Under the pieces are notes generated by a model. The model was not told the origin of the DNA and searched no databases. It saw nothing but the letters and a program-made list of their open reading frames with translations. A stretch of 64,000 nt of DNA from Cinnamomum chago (taxonomy: Eukaryota; Streptophyta; Magnoliopsida; Laurales; Lauraceae): NCBI GenBank assembly GCA_038049695.1, contig CP142452.1:76578501-76642500 (forward strand), in the 5' to 3' direction. A program made the translations under genes and the position numbers. Below are positions 44,721 through 56,600 of the stretch, piece after piece; positions within the stretch are counted from its first letter, which is position 1, and each line of letters opens with the position of its first letter.

Positions 44721-45760
44721 GCAGACTCTTTCAGAAAACTCCATAGGGCACGTTTGGTAAAAGTCTTATCCGTGGATTCCTTGGCACTTTTTTGTCATTA
44801 CGTGGAAAAACCACGTTTGGCTACACCTGCTTGAAGGAAAGAGGACGTCCCCTTTCCACTAAAGCATGGTTGTGCTTGGTCAGACCACCCCCCATTGGAC
44901 TTACAAAATCGTCAAAGTGACTGATTTGCGGAGCTACAATAACACGCGCGGTAATTGTGGGCATATCGGTTTTTTGGATTTTTCTCATTTATATGGGCTA
45001 TAAAATCACAATCCAAACCGATCATCCTCTTAACATGGCCAAACACGGCTACTTAGTCAAATATCAGCCATTGATTTCTCGTAGATTTTGAGATATTTAC
45101 AAAAACGTCTACACCGTTGGATGGTGATTTCTGAAATTATGTGGGTCCATTTGTGAAATCCAAACCGTCCAATCTCTTCAAAATGCCTAAAACAGCTTTA
45201 GGTCCAAATTTGGAAACCTAATTCAATATGGATCATAAGAAATTTGCCAAAAACTATTGACTGTTGATTTCACACAAGGCAAAAAATGGGATGAGAAACA
45301 GTGTGTGTTTTTTTTTTTCAATTTTTTTTGTTTATGTGGGGCCCATAATTATGATCTAAACCGTGAGTTATCTCTAAAAGGTCAAAAACGGGTAGTTGAT
45401 CAAATTTCAGTCGTTGATCATGTCTAGATATCGAGATATTTGTAAAAACGTCTAGTTTATAAAATATTAATTTTTTATTTTTGTGGGGCCCCTTCACACG
45501 ATCCGAACCGTTCAAATACTCTAGATGGCCCAAATTGACTTTGAATCAAAAGTTGAGGTCCTGATTTATCATAGATCTTGAGTTATTTCCAAAAAACTTA
45601 CAACTATTATATCACATATTCTATTAATGGTAGGAATCCTCTTTTATATGCCAAACCAAGAGCTCTCTTTACAAATCCTATATGAGGATGGCTTGATTCC
45701 ACTGGAGCAAAGGAATCTTCTGAAGCAAAGAATCCCCTCAGAAAGAACATAGAAACCTTA
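44721..45760. other. Intergenic
   Basis: No gene. A GGGCACGTTTGGTA motif at about 44752 suggests a decayed Tourist-like terminus. About 45060-45600 holds several diverged copies of a segment with GTGGGGCCC, GATATTTGTAAAAACGTCTA and AAACCGT motifs. Confidence 0.4.
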
Positions 45761-46570
45761 GGGCACGTTTGTGTACATGGAATTTCAATGGAAATTGGAA
45801 ATCCCCACATCAGCAAAATCCATGGGTTTCAAATTCTTTGGAAAAGTTTTTCCGCGGAAGTCAAAATTTTATGTTTGGTGCAAAAATGTTTTCCTCGATG
45901 AATTAGTACTAATGTTGTTTGATACAGCTATAGATTTCTTTAGACCCCGTTTGACACTTAACTAATACAATCAAAGTCAAGTAAAGCCTCCATTTTTCAG
46001 ACAAGATGCCACATCAAATACACTTTATTCAAAACTCCCCCCATTTTTTTCATATAAAAAGTCAAAAAGCAAACTACCTTTATCCACTAAAATATAAAAA
46101 AAAAAACTCCACTTTTTATACAAAAAGTCAAAAAGATTCCATAACAAACAACCAAAAACAAAATACCATCATAACTCACTTATATTTTATTCTTTCTTCA
46201 AAATCAACTTTACTTGGCTTAACTTTATTAGTAGAGTTACCAAACTGACCTTTAGTGAAAACCACTTTTTAGTGAAAACTATTGGGTGGGTGGGTTGGTA
46301 TGTGAGTTGGGGTGGGAGGGGAAGAGGAAGAAAGATGGTGGCTGGGTGGAGTGAGGGTGAGAGAACGAGGAAATTGGGGGGGTCAGTTTTCTGTGGAAAT
46401 GAACTTCTCATACCCCCAATAGGAAGTCTATTTCCATATCTAGGAAGGAAAAAAACTGATGTGGCGAAAAAGCATTTCTGCGGAAAACTGTCACACCAAA
46501 TATATAAAAAAGAAGTTTTTCGCATAAAACTACAACATTTTCCGTGAAAATGGGCTACATAAACATGCCC
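45761..46570. mobile_element. Tourist-like (PIF/Harbinger) element with TTA TSD
   Basis: An 810 bp element bounded by GGGCACGTTTGTGTA and TACATAAACATGCCC-type ends (inverted repeats with few mismatches), flanked by TTA at 45758-45760 and 46571-46573. TSD and termini fit PIF/Harbinger. No transposase; the ORFs within are not recognisable. Confidence 0.75.
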
Positions 46571-46589
46571 TTAAATGGGTGTATCAACT

Positions 46590-47005
46590 GACCAGAGGCC
46601 GTAGAGCTATTGAAAGGCACTCAGTACTGTTACAACCACAAGGCTGCATGTTTTTGTAATTGACTTATTGTTACCGTAAGAAATATATATTAAGAATAGG
46701 CGGCAATTCCTAACTCAATATGCTGACCCAGCCCAGTAATTTATGATTTTGGTTGACATATCTAACCTAGTTAATAGACCAGTTGGGTTCAAGTGTGCTT
46801 GCCATTCAATTCTTTTACTTGTTTCGGCTTGAGTCATTGCACCTTATTGCCAATTTGTTCAGAGCCTGACCTACCAATCAACGTTCGGATTGACTCCTCT
46901 ATCTTCTAGGGTTGGTGTTTTAAATGCCGTTAGCATAGAAGTTCTTAGAAAGTTTATTCTATTTTAATTGGTGGTTGCTTCTATAAGAAAACATTTGTAC
47001 TTTTT
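46590..47005. repeat. LecRK 3'-flank duplicated block (copy 2)
   Basis: Counterpart of 28765-29278 in the same order and orientation relative to the kinase gene, though interrupted afterwards by two MITEs (47007-47399, 47446-47584). Confidence 0.65.
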
Positions 47006-47006
47006 A

Positions 47007-47399
47007 GACCACGTTTCATTAGCGGAATTTTTGCCAGAAATTCACAATATCTAAAAATTTCTGGACATAGTGACAGGCTGTCCCCTGAAATTTCTAAATT
47101 CCATGTTTCTTTACTAACAGTTTTGAATTCCAGCCAAATGAAAGGTCTCTTTTGACATTTGAGAATCCAAGAATTCCACTACCTATGTATTTTGGTGAAA
47201 TTCCTGGATGCTCAAGCCCAAAGGGGCATCCAGGAATTCTACTTTGTCTGGAAATTTCAGGAATTCCTAACTGAAATTCAAAAATGTTAGTAAAGAAACA
47301 TGGAATTCAAAATTTTCAATGGACAACTTGTCACATCATGTCCCAGAATTCCTAGTCATCATGAATTCCTAGCAGGAATTTCACTAAAGAAACAAGGCC
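47007..47399. mobile_element. Foldback Tourist-like MITE with TTA TSD
   Basis: Ends GACCACGTTTCATTAGCGG and its partner GGCCTTGTTTCTTTAGTG (read from the other side), flanked by TTA at 47004-47006 and 47400-47402. The whole 393 bp folds back; the centre is GAATTCCTGGATGC versus GCATCCAGGAATTC. Confidence 0.75.
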
Positions 47400-47445
47400 T
47401 TAAAGTGCCCGGGTTGGACCTAGTGTGTGTGTATATATATCTCTT

Positions 47446-47584
47446 GAGTAATGCTACATGGACAAACTTTTTGGCCAGAATTTTGGCCAACCCATATGGT
47501 TTCCATTGAATATCAGATATTCAATGGAAACCATATGGGTTGGCCAAAATTCTGGCCAAAAAGTTTGTCCAAGTAGACTTTTTG
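47446..47584. mobile_element. Palindromic MITE with 9-bp TSD
   Basis: Second copy of the family at 17816. It is flanked by ATATCTCTT at 47437-47445 and 47585-47593. The arms meet with almost no loop (TGAATATCAGATATTCA). Nine-base duplication suggests MULE-type mobilisation. It ends 234 bp beyond the LecRK stop codon. Confidence 0.87.
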
Positions 47585-47817
47585 ATATCTCTTTAGATAA
47601 GCAATCCCACATGAACCAGGCCCGGTCCATCGCCAACACACATGAAGAACAATATATAATGAGATTTTTATGTCTTATGCAGTCAATCCCACATGAACCA
47701 GTCCTGATCCATTGCCAACATTAGACCTGAAGATCAATACATCATGAAATTACACTCTAACATATAATCAACATTTACATTAGCACCTATGATCAACATT
47801 AACATTAGCACATATAA

Positions 47818-50315
47818 TCACCGGCCTCCAGAGAGGGCAGACTCCATAATCAAAGAATGATCTGCCTTGATGTCTCCATCAGAACCTTTGCCATGTTCCA
47901 GTTCTGAAACACTAAGAGTAAATCCATCTGGTGAGAATTTTGGAAGAGGAACATCACCATCCAAAAACTGCATTACTAGCCGCATGCTTGGCCTACACTT
48001 CGATAAAGGGTGTGAGCAAAGCAACCCAAGCTTCAGCACCAACTCCATCTCTTCCAATGGATAGCCATCTACTAACTTTGCATCTGCTGAATCAAGAATC
48101 ACCCCTTTCCTCCAGCAATCTAACACCCAATCCACCAAAAGCAATTCCTGTGTGGGAGCCCTCCACTCTACCGGCCTCCTCCCACAAGCAACTTCAAGCA
48201 TGAATATCCCAAATGCAAACACATCAGTACTTGTAGTCGCCTTTCCAGTTCTCGCAAGCTCAGGTGCAAGATAACCCAGAGTGCCTGCTAATAGATGCAG
48301 CATCATAAAAAGCTCCATGCCAAAAGTGTGAATAGATTTATAACTGCCTGTTTCAGTGTTGTAATGACTAGACAAATAGAATGGCATGAGTTTCAGTCTA
48401 TTTAATTTGATACTATATTATGTGAATCTCTGAATGAATCATTGAATCACCTTTAAGACCTTTTGCCTCCAAAAAAATTCTCCTTTTCTTTTTGACCTTT
48501 TTGCGTAAGTTTGCTCATGACATTTTACTAATATGTCAAGTTTCTGTTTGCCTCTTTTTAGAGGAATCAGACATACCGAACAATTTATTTGTAATAGGGT
48601 CTAAATGAAATAGCTAATCTAAAATATAAACAAGCACTTAGTTGTGGTAAGCGCTAATTAAAGAGTTCATTTCAGTTTGATTCTTTTGTAAACAGATGTA
48701 ACTTGTACCAGAATAATTACAAACTCTGCCGCCTCTGTTCTCTTGTTTTTGAGAGTTAGAGCTTCTTAAAAAAACTAAAAAAAAACATTTGGATTTCTCA
48801 AAATTGTTTACCTGCAACGTGGGTTGTTTGAAGGTCGGTTCCATGTTGATGCAATCGCGCAAGACCGAAATCTCCCAATCTTCCTTGCAATTCAGCATCC
48901 AACAAGACATTACTGGCCTTAATATCTCTGTGAAGAACAACTTGCTCCCATTCTTCATGCAAATACACTAGTCCTGAAGCAACTCCTTTGATTATTCTAA
49001 ATCTCTGGCCCCAATTTAGAGATGACTTTGGTTGGTCATAAATAAACTTGTCAAGACTGCCTCTGGGCATGAGATCATACACTAACAGGAGCTCTCCCTT
49101 ATACCGGCAATAACCACGGAGAGGTACCAAATTCCGGTGCCGGAGCCGACCCAGGCTAACCACTTCAGCGATGAACTCCCTCATCCCTTGGTGAGATTCA
49201 TGGGAGATTCTCTTCACAGCCACTGGAGTTTTTGTGATGGGTAGGATGCCTCTGTACACCCTACCAAAACCTCCACTCCCAAGAAGCTGTTTGTCTGTGA
49301 AGCCACCGGTGGCTACGGTTAGGTCCTCGTATGCAATCCTGTGAGGTCCATACTCAAGCTCCCAATCTTCGACTTCTTGGGCAGACCTCAATTTCTTTCT
49401 CAAGATGAAAATGGTGCAAGAGATGCCAAGTAACACACAGACTGTTGCAATTAAAGGCAACCCAATTGTCTCCAAACGCTTTGGCATCTTTTTAGATTTT
49501 TCTTTCCATGGAAGGGCTGGAAGACGAGAGGTATCGAGCGCTTGTGCTTCTCCTCCTATGCTAAAGCTCCATCCCAGAACGTAATGAGATGATGCATGAG
49601 CCGCAGTACACGAAGAGAAACCCACATACATGTCATCTAAGAAGGTAGAAGAAAGATCAATAGCTGAAGACAAGAGTGGAACTCGGGGTTTTTGCTTGTT
49701 GATAGGAAACAGTGTCACATTAAGTTGTTTCGCAACACCATCATACTCAATTGAAATCTGCATCGGGTCACTGCTTAGAAGGCTCATGTTATTGAACCCT
49801 CCATTTTCATCAGAAAAATAAGCTGCAGGAGCCGATTCGATAGACTTCAATCCATTGATATCAATCCCTACATGGTTACTATCGATATCTTCAAATTCAG
49901 GCTGCAAGAGGGTGTCCAATTCAACAGCAAAAATATGGTTCGATGGAAGTCCTATCTCACTATTGTTGAAGAGGCCAAAATATTGAAAAGGTAGAGATCC
50001 ACTGAGCTTGTTCGAAGGACAGATGACGAAGGCCATTCCATGACCCCCATAGGAAGCATACTGAGGGTGAGTTGCGTAGATAAAATTAGTGGAGAAAGAG
50101 GAAACATTACCATTTGTAGAGTTCTTGAACCGAAGAGGAGCAAAGTAGAAAACATGACCGCTCTCTGTTACTGTACCGTTGATGGCTCTAAAAGAGCCGT
50201 CAGGTGTGATTTCTGCTGTGCCTTCGACACTGATGAGTCCGTTGGTGGTGAAGTTACCCAACTGCGAAGATGCAAGCTTGACAAAGAGGAGGAGTAGAAC
50301 AAACCTGGGAAACAT
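47818..50315 (-). CDS. L-type lectin-domain receptor kinase (LecRK), copy 2
   Basis: Two exons, 48812-50315 and 47818-48284, joined across a 527-bp GT-AG intron at exactly the codon used by the paralogue at 29279. The product is 656 residues: signal peptide (1-18), legume-lectin domain (about 22-258) with VELDTLLQPEFEDIDSNHVGID (131-152), transmembrane helix (about 284-304), then a kinase with GSGGFGRV (346-353), Lys368, HRDIKASN (462-469), DFG (482-484) and a YLAPE motif encoded at the start of exon 2. All catalytic residues are present. The metal site keeps ELDT but has Gln where Asn usually coordinates calcium. The ectodomain differs from copy 1 by a shorter loop near residues 42-52; kinase parts are closer. 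Both copies look functional, so they are diverging tandem paralogues. Ligand unknown. Confidence 0.93.
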
Positions 50316-53300
50316 AGCTCATAGTCTTGCAATTGCAGGAATTGGATTGCACCCTGCATTTAGTGAAGGAAGGGGATTGCTAGCCAACTGCCATGGGCTA
50401 TAAAATTAAATAAAAAAAGTCCAACCCATTGTGCTAGTTTTCTAGTAAGGAAATATATTAATAACCAAGTAAGAAAGAGCCTCTAACTCTTATTTGAATT
50501 TCTTTTCAACGAAGCACATGCCAAATGATGTTGCTTATCATAATTTGACACTTCACCTGGTCCAAGCTGCAAGGGACCCACCTCAGCAATTATTTAAATC
50601 ACCCACTTTTAGGTGACTTTTCTGGGTTTTCACATGGGAGTCTAATGAATCCACTATCTTTATACAAGCAGTTCCTTGCACCGACGTTAATCTTAATTTT
50701 ACACAGTTGAATACATTAGTCTCTATTGTATTTTATCATAATAATTTTAATAAATTTCTATTATATATATATATATATATATTAAAATCTGATTGTCTAT
50801 TCGGCTGGTTTTCTAAAAACAAAAGGAGGGGGCTAGTGAAGCCGCTTTTTATGAGGAAAAATTAAAAAATAAGCTGATTTTTTCTCGATGATACAGGAAA
50901 AAACTTTTCCTATAGGGGAAGGTCAAGAAAAAAAATTCACACAAAAGAGGGGAAAGTCCGTAGAATTGGTTTTCCATGTAGTAAACAAAGGTGCTCTGAA
51001 ACTAACAATGACTTGGGATATTTGATTGCTTAATTCACTTTCAAGACTTTTTCACTTTGTAGGATCTTACACTCTATTGGGATACCATTTATCTCAAAAT
51101 CATTTAGAGATAGGAAATAACACAACAATAGTTTTATGGTGAGGGTGAGGGCGAGGGTTCGACTATGATTATAACCGTTAAAAAATGAGGGTGGACATTG
51201 ACCTCAACACACTCCTTTGTGTTATACATAAAAATTGCCCCCAGGCACCCACCTTGATTTGCTGGAGATATACAGCAATATACAAATGAGAACAGAGGTG
51301 ACCATCGCCGACACTCAATATAGCCAGACAAGTCAATTTACGAACCCAGTCAAAGTCGTAAAGATGAAGTTGTATCTTATTCTTATTCAAATATGCCAAA
51401 ACGTCATCAATAATTTGTGAGAAGTTTCATGCCGTTGATCTTCATTTGATCCACACGTGTCTTTATCTTCATTCTCATGAGTGAGACCCAAAGTCATGAA
51501 CGATGAGCTCAGTATAAAATTTTTTTGGATGAACATGGACTGACCACGTGCAGGCATAGCTTGAGTCAAAGTTTGTGGATGCTCATATTTGGTTTTCTGA
51601 GTACTAGGGAGGGGGAATGGTAGGATAAGATTTTGGAGTAGCTCCCAAATGCATTCCCACTGGTGGCTGGACTAACATGTTTTTGTTGCTACTCTTATAG
51701 TTGCTTTGTTTTGTCTTTTAATGAAATTGACTTTGTGTGAGGATGCGTTTGATTTGAGTCTACAGTGTATGATATAAAAGGGCCCTAAGATCCCGATTTA
51801 GCAACTAGGTCCGTATGTTTGGATCCTTATAAATAAGTACACAAAATGTAGACTGGTCACACGGAGGAGCCCTATTTGGGCTGCTAAACCAGCCCTTTAA
51901 TGTTGTGACCCAGCCTGGCTAGTCCACAAAGCAATAGCTTTTATTCTTGTCCTAAAGCCCAAAGGTAAGGCCGGTATGGCCCAATTTTGAAAAGCCCGCA
52001 GCCTTGAGAGCTGAGCTAATGCTTGACCTAGCCTACCCGGCCCGGCCCCGCCCGGCCAACTGTTAATATATATTTCTTAGAATGCATTTGCCATTGGTGA
52101 TTAGTCCAACTTTAATTAAAAACACTAAACTATTAGAATTAGAAAAGGTCAATACATCTCAAATTTATAATTTATTTATGACCATGGTGTTACCATTATT
52201 TCACGACCTATAAGGATGAATATAAAATAGATAGTAATGTTGATTATTAAAGATTTTGAGACAGTCTTTCAAGAATTGGTGGACCAAGTGGAACCCTGTT
52301 ATGTTAGGGGATGTTTTATACACTGACGATGCATTGTGACATCCTCGCACTTTAGCTTTGCACGAAAATTCCGTGGACAAGCTTCCATTATCCAGGTACT
52401 AGATGACCTCGTGCCCCATTTCTATTTGCAAGTGCAAGCAACTCCTGCCTCCAAGTCCCAAGTCACCTTCTATAAGTGCAGCATCTTGGTTGTTTTGTGC
52501 ACTAGCACAAGAACCTGCATGTACAAGGGGAAGTGCTCATGATGGCCTTTGACCACATAACATCAACGACAGCAATAGCTACACGATGTGAAATTGGGTT
52601 GTCAATGTGAGCTTTCTTTTATTCTGGCCGTGGCCCTTGAGGGTACGTGGGGGAGGCTATTAGGGGCACGAAGAGCTTTCGCTTGAACCAGGACTGCCTC
52701 ACATATATGAAGGTATGATAAGGGCTTACTCGGCATATAGCTAGGTGTGAGAACATGAGTTCAAGTGTAATAAGACCCCTGCAACTAAGTCACGACTGGC
52801 TAGCACAATAACCTACACAAAGAAAGAGCATGTCTACCGCACAACCAAAATGGTTATTTAAATATTGAAAGACCTCATAGTAAAATCGTAAATGAAGGAC
52901 AACTGCACAATAAATACATTAAACTAACCGGACCTAGGTCCATGGGATAGAACCAAAGTGGATATGTAACCAAGGTGGAACCCGACCAGACAAAAAAAGG
53001 AATCGGACTTGGACCCATTTACTTATTGGGGACTAAATAAGGAGCCAAATCCAGTTTTTACCGGGTCGGAACTTTCGGGTAATCGGAGAATCGGTGACCT
53101 ATTTACATGGCGTACTCTCCCCTCAACACTCTCCCATTTTTACTTTTTTTTTTTTTTAAGCGTCCCAACACCTCCCGGGCTACATTAGCTCCATCTCTCC
53201 AAAGTCCCAACCACTCTAGCTGGCCACATATCCCAAATCCAACGACCCCAAGCCATGGACTACTGATTGGATGGTAGCCATATGGTGAGATCCAAGCCCT

Positions 53301-53339
53301 TGGCTCTCTCTCCAAATTCTAGCTATCAAATCCTTCATA
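50316..53339. other. Intergenic upstream of LecRK copy 2
   Basis: No recognised gene. AT microsatellite at about 50764-50781; a GGCCCGGCCCCGCCCGGCC-rich hAT-like stretch at about 51880-52080; a GGACCC-rich repeat at about 52930-53100 related to those at 6.9 and 22.8 kb. ORFs at 52336-52542 and 53103-53315 have no familiar motif. Confidence 0.45.
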
Positions 53340-53700
53340 GATTTAGCTCCCCTCCCCTAGTAAGAGGAGGCCTCTCTATTTAATCTCCGAAATTCCTTTG
53401 ATTAGAAAAAATCAAAATATACTGTATAAGATGCTTTTGGGCATTACATGTATTTGGAAATAGTTTTAGAGATATTGGTATATTTGAGGATGCTTTTGAG
53501 AAAAATCTCTAAAAATAATCTTAAAAAGATCTCAATTGATCCAAGAAAAGTCGAATATTTTTATTTTTCTTAAAACAATTGATAGTATAGAAGAGATGCG
53601 AAATCTTATAAATTGGTAGCCTAGAAGAATCATAAGATCTTTAAATAGAGCACTAATTTAAGTGAAATGCCAAAACACTATGAAAGGAAGTTTCATACCC
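53340..53700. repeat. Duplicated non-coding block B (copy 2)
   Basis: Matches 39420-39650 in order: AGGAGGCCTCTCTATT, TCAATTGATCCAAGAAAA, TAGAGCACTAAT and CCAAAACACTATGAAAGGA. The extra AT-rich sequence here makes this copy longer. Confidence 0.6.
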
Positions 53701-54173
53701 GTTTGGTTAAAGGAATGTTTGATAAGGAGTTGGGCTTGTTGAGAATTTCTTACATGATGCGACATCTTGTCTCCTAGGTATTCTAAATACTCCGCTTCAT
53801 GTCATAATTCAGAATTTCATACCACATGAAAAGACACTTTTAGCCTTATGAATTTCTAAAACTCCAGCATTCCAAATGTTAGAGAAGGGTTTACCATTTA
53901 AAATTCTACTTTGGACGGCAACTTTTGAAATTCTCAAAATTCTCCCAAAAATATTTCTTACAATTTTTCCAAACAAACAGGCCTTGAAAAGAGTACGCGT
54001 AGTTGCGGATAAAAGACTTGTCAAACAAATTTTTCTTGAAATCACGTAATCGATCCAAACAGCCTATACAGTGAATTTTACAATGATTAGGTGTGCCCAT
54101 GCGCCTGGTCAGCCCAAACCGGAACCAGGCTCAACCTCTTTGGGTTGGGCTTGGATATATAAAATAGGCCCAT

Positions 54174-54422
54174 TTGAATGAAGTGATTGAAAGCCCAAAG
54201 CCTGGCCTGACTTTGCCCAAGGTGAAATCGAATCTCCACGAGAATCCTCATCTCGAATCCCTCGATGCCGGAGATCTCATCAACAGAGCCGAAGGCTTCT
54301 TGTATACCATTGCGGATTCATCTGCTTCCTCTTCTGTAATTGGTGCAGCAGCTGACACGACGGCACAGAAGAATGGAGGGTGGTTCGGGTTTGTATCCAA
54401 TGCGATGGTGTTCATCTTGAAG
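54174..54422 (+). pseudogene. Orphan ALBINO3-like (YidC/Oxa1) exon
   Basis: The reading frame encodes LDAGDLINRAEGFLYTIAD, then NGGWFGFVSNAMVFILK, resembling the mature N-terminus of ALB3, the thylakoid insertase, just before its first membrane span. It ends AAG|GTAACT, a good donor in phase 0. No ATG precedes it: an in-frame TAG lies just upstream, no plastid transit peptide is encoded, and sequence upstream of about 54150 is a repeat. I could not find the membrane-span exons (VHVPYSYGFAI-like) downstream. I read it as an exon fragment left by duplication or transposition. It could be a true internal exon of a gene whose first exon lies to the left, but nothing in the window supports that. 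Confidence 0.6.
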
Positions 54423-54443
54423 GTAACTGAGATTGTTTAAGTT

Positions 54444-56340
54444 TGTTTATTATGAAATGTGAGTTTAGTGGAAATGAACAAAGAATCTATCTTGTAGTGA
54501 ATTAGAGAGGGTTGATTTCTTTCTGAATAAGTGAAAGTTAGAATTTTGCTAATCTGTACGGTACTTGAAAGCTTTGAAGATTTGTTTTGAGTTCAGTGGG
54601 AAAGAATGGGAGTTTGTTATTTTAGTGAACTGTAGTCCGTAGAGAAATTGTTTTGTTTTGTTTTGAACAATTGGGAGTGAGGATTTTTTTAGTCTCTGGA
54701 GGTAATTGAAATCTTTGAAAGTTGTTTATGGATTCAGTAGATATGAATAGAGACTTGCGGGTGGATTAGAGATCATCGATTTGTTTATGAACAAGTGAAA
54801 GCAAGAATTTTGTAATCTTTAGAGAAAGGGTTTGCGCAAAGGGGAAAGATTCGATTTTCCTCACTCATCCCTCATCCCTCATCCCGCTGTTTGGTGCGAG
54901 TGAGATTCTGCGCTGAAAACCGAGAAAAAAAGGTGTTTTTTTTTTCCCTCAGGCACCACGGATCCAGAGTCCGGACCGATCCAGAGTCCGGCCTATGGGG
55001 TCGGACTTTTCTTTTGGTTTACTTTTCCGCGGAAGTGACACAACAAGCCCTAAATGTGAATTAGTGCGATGAGAGGATGCAATCGAGAGGAAAGTTGTTC
55101 TAACTTTTGTGCAGCACGCTATTCTGATGTTTGGTGCAACACATTTTGCCTACTGAAAAGGGAAACATACACATTTTGCCTACTGAAAAGGGAAACATTG
55201 AATTGATTTTTTTCTCTAGAGAGGATTTTTATTTCCTATGTGAGTGGTAGAATGCTAGATTCCTCTCTCCCATGAAAACACAAATTTGTTGTGTGTGGAA
55301 TCCTCTCATTGTACAAACAGGTCCTAAGGACCCAATCTTTACTTGGAATTTAATTCCTAGGAATTCATAGTAAAAAGTGTTCTAATATAGGATTATTAAA
55401 TAGGTGGAGGGTGAAGGATATCAGGTGGGATATAGAGGAGAGCTTGGCTTTCCTAGGATTTGATTTATAAGAGTGCTGAATATTCATTTATGTCTCCACT
55501 TAATTCATTTTCCATTAAGAGGGGATTATTTGGTGGCCATTTATGAATCTTTGCCTTTATTTATAGTTTTAGTAGATTTTATGAATACATTTCTTAGAAT
55601 CCCAATGTGTCCAGTGCCATGAAACAAACAGGCCATAAAGGTAATTGAAATCTTTGAAGTTTTTTTTTTTAGTTCAATGGGAAAGAAGAAGTTTTTCTTT
55701 TAGTGAATATGGAGGATTGTGCTGTTGTCAGACAATTGAAAGTGAGAATTTTTAAATCTCTAAGGGCATATTTGTGTACCTCCACAGAAAATCAGTTCCG
55801 ACTTTTTCCTCTTCTGCAAGAAAAAATAAAAATAAAATCCTGAAGCCACCCACCAACCTCAAAAAAAAAACCAAAACATAGGGAAAGCTTTTCCGTGGAG
55901 CCATGGAAAATTTAGCTCATTTTCGCAAACACCAAATGTAGAATTTACCATACCTCGGAAATTGCCTCAGTTTTTTCCTGACGTTCCCTAGAGCGTAAAG
56001 GTAATTGAAATCTTTGAAGATTGCTGATGAATTCAGCAGGAAAAGAATGAAAATTTGCTGTTGTAGTGAAGTATAAAAACTTGAGTTGTTATTTATCATT
56101 TGGAAGTGGAAACTTTATAAACCTTTGAGGTGATCGAAATCTTTGAAGATTGTTTATGAATTCTGTGGGAAAGAAGGGGAGTTTGTTATTGTACTGAATT
56201 ATAGATCTTGGGAGGTAACTGAAATCTTTGAAGATTGTTTTGAGCGTTTCAAAATAAGAATTTGATCGATGAAGGGATTGTAGAGAAAAATTGTTTATGG
56301 AATTTAGCATGAAAGAATTGAGGTTTGTTTTTATATTGAA
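54444..56340 (+). repeat. Intron-like ~120-bp repeat array (copy 2)
   Basis: At least six diverged units with the core GGTAATTGAAATCTTTGAAG (about 54561, 54699, 55637, 55997, 56127, 56213), directly after the ALB3-like exon's donor site and shared with 43262-43695. The array is interrupted at about 54830-55630 by other sequence, including a 30-bp tandem duplication (55141-55168 and 55171-55198, ACATTTTGCCTACTG...), and at about 55760-55990 by a decayed GGGCATATTTGTGTA Tourist-like element. Confidence 0.65.
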
Positions 56341-56479
56341 TTATAACACATCTACTTCATAAGAAGTCTGAACCGGTGAAAGGTACCTTTTTTATGTAAT
56401 GAAAACTTATGGTTCTCGAATGTTGTAGTTCTCCTGCTGTATCTTTAACCATCTTTCTGACAAATTCGGCGCACAACAG

Positions 56480-56600
56480 GTTTAGTCACCTAAGAGAAGA
56501 AGTGAACATGAGAAATTAAACAAATTGCTGCCAGCAGAAGAGGTTCAGGCGCCCACATCCTGACTCTGACAATGTCTCCAATGACGCGGCAACAGATCAG
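56480..56600 (+). pseudogene. Possible degraded exon following ALB3-like fragment
   Basis: After ACAACAG the sequence encodes SPKRRSEHEKLNKLLPAEE and, after a one-base shift, DSDNVSNDAATDQ, ending CAG|GTTGGC. The charged, acidic composition would suit the stromal tail of an ALB3-type protein, but I cannot confirm homology and the frameshift breaks it. Low confidence. Confidence 0.3.
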
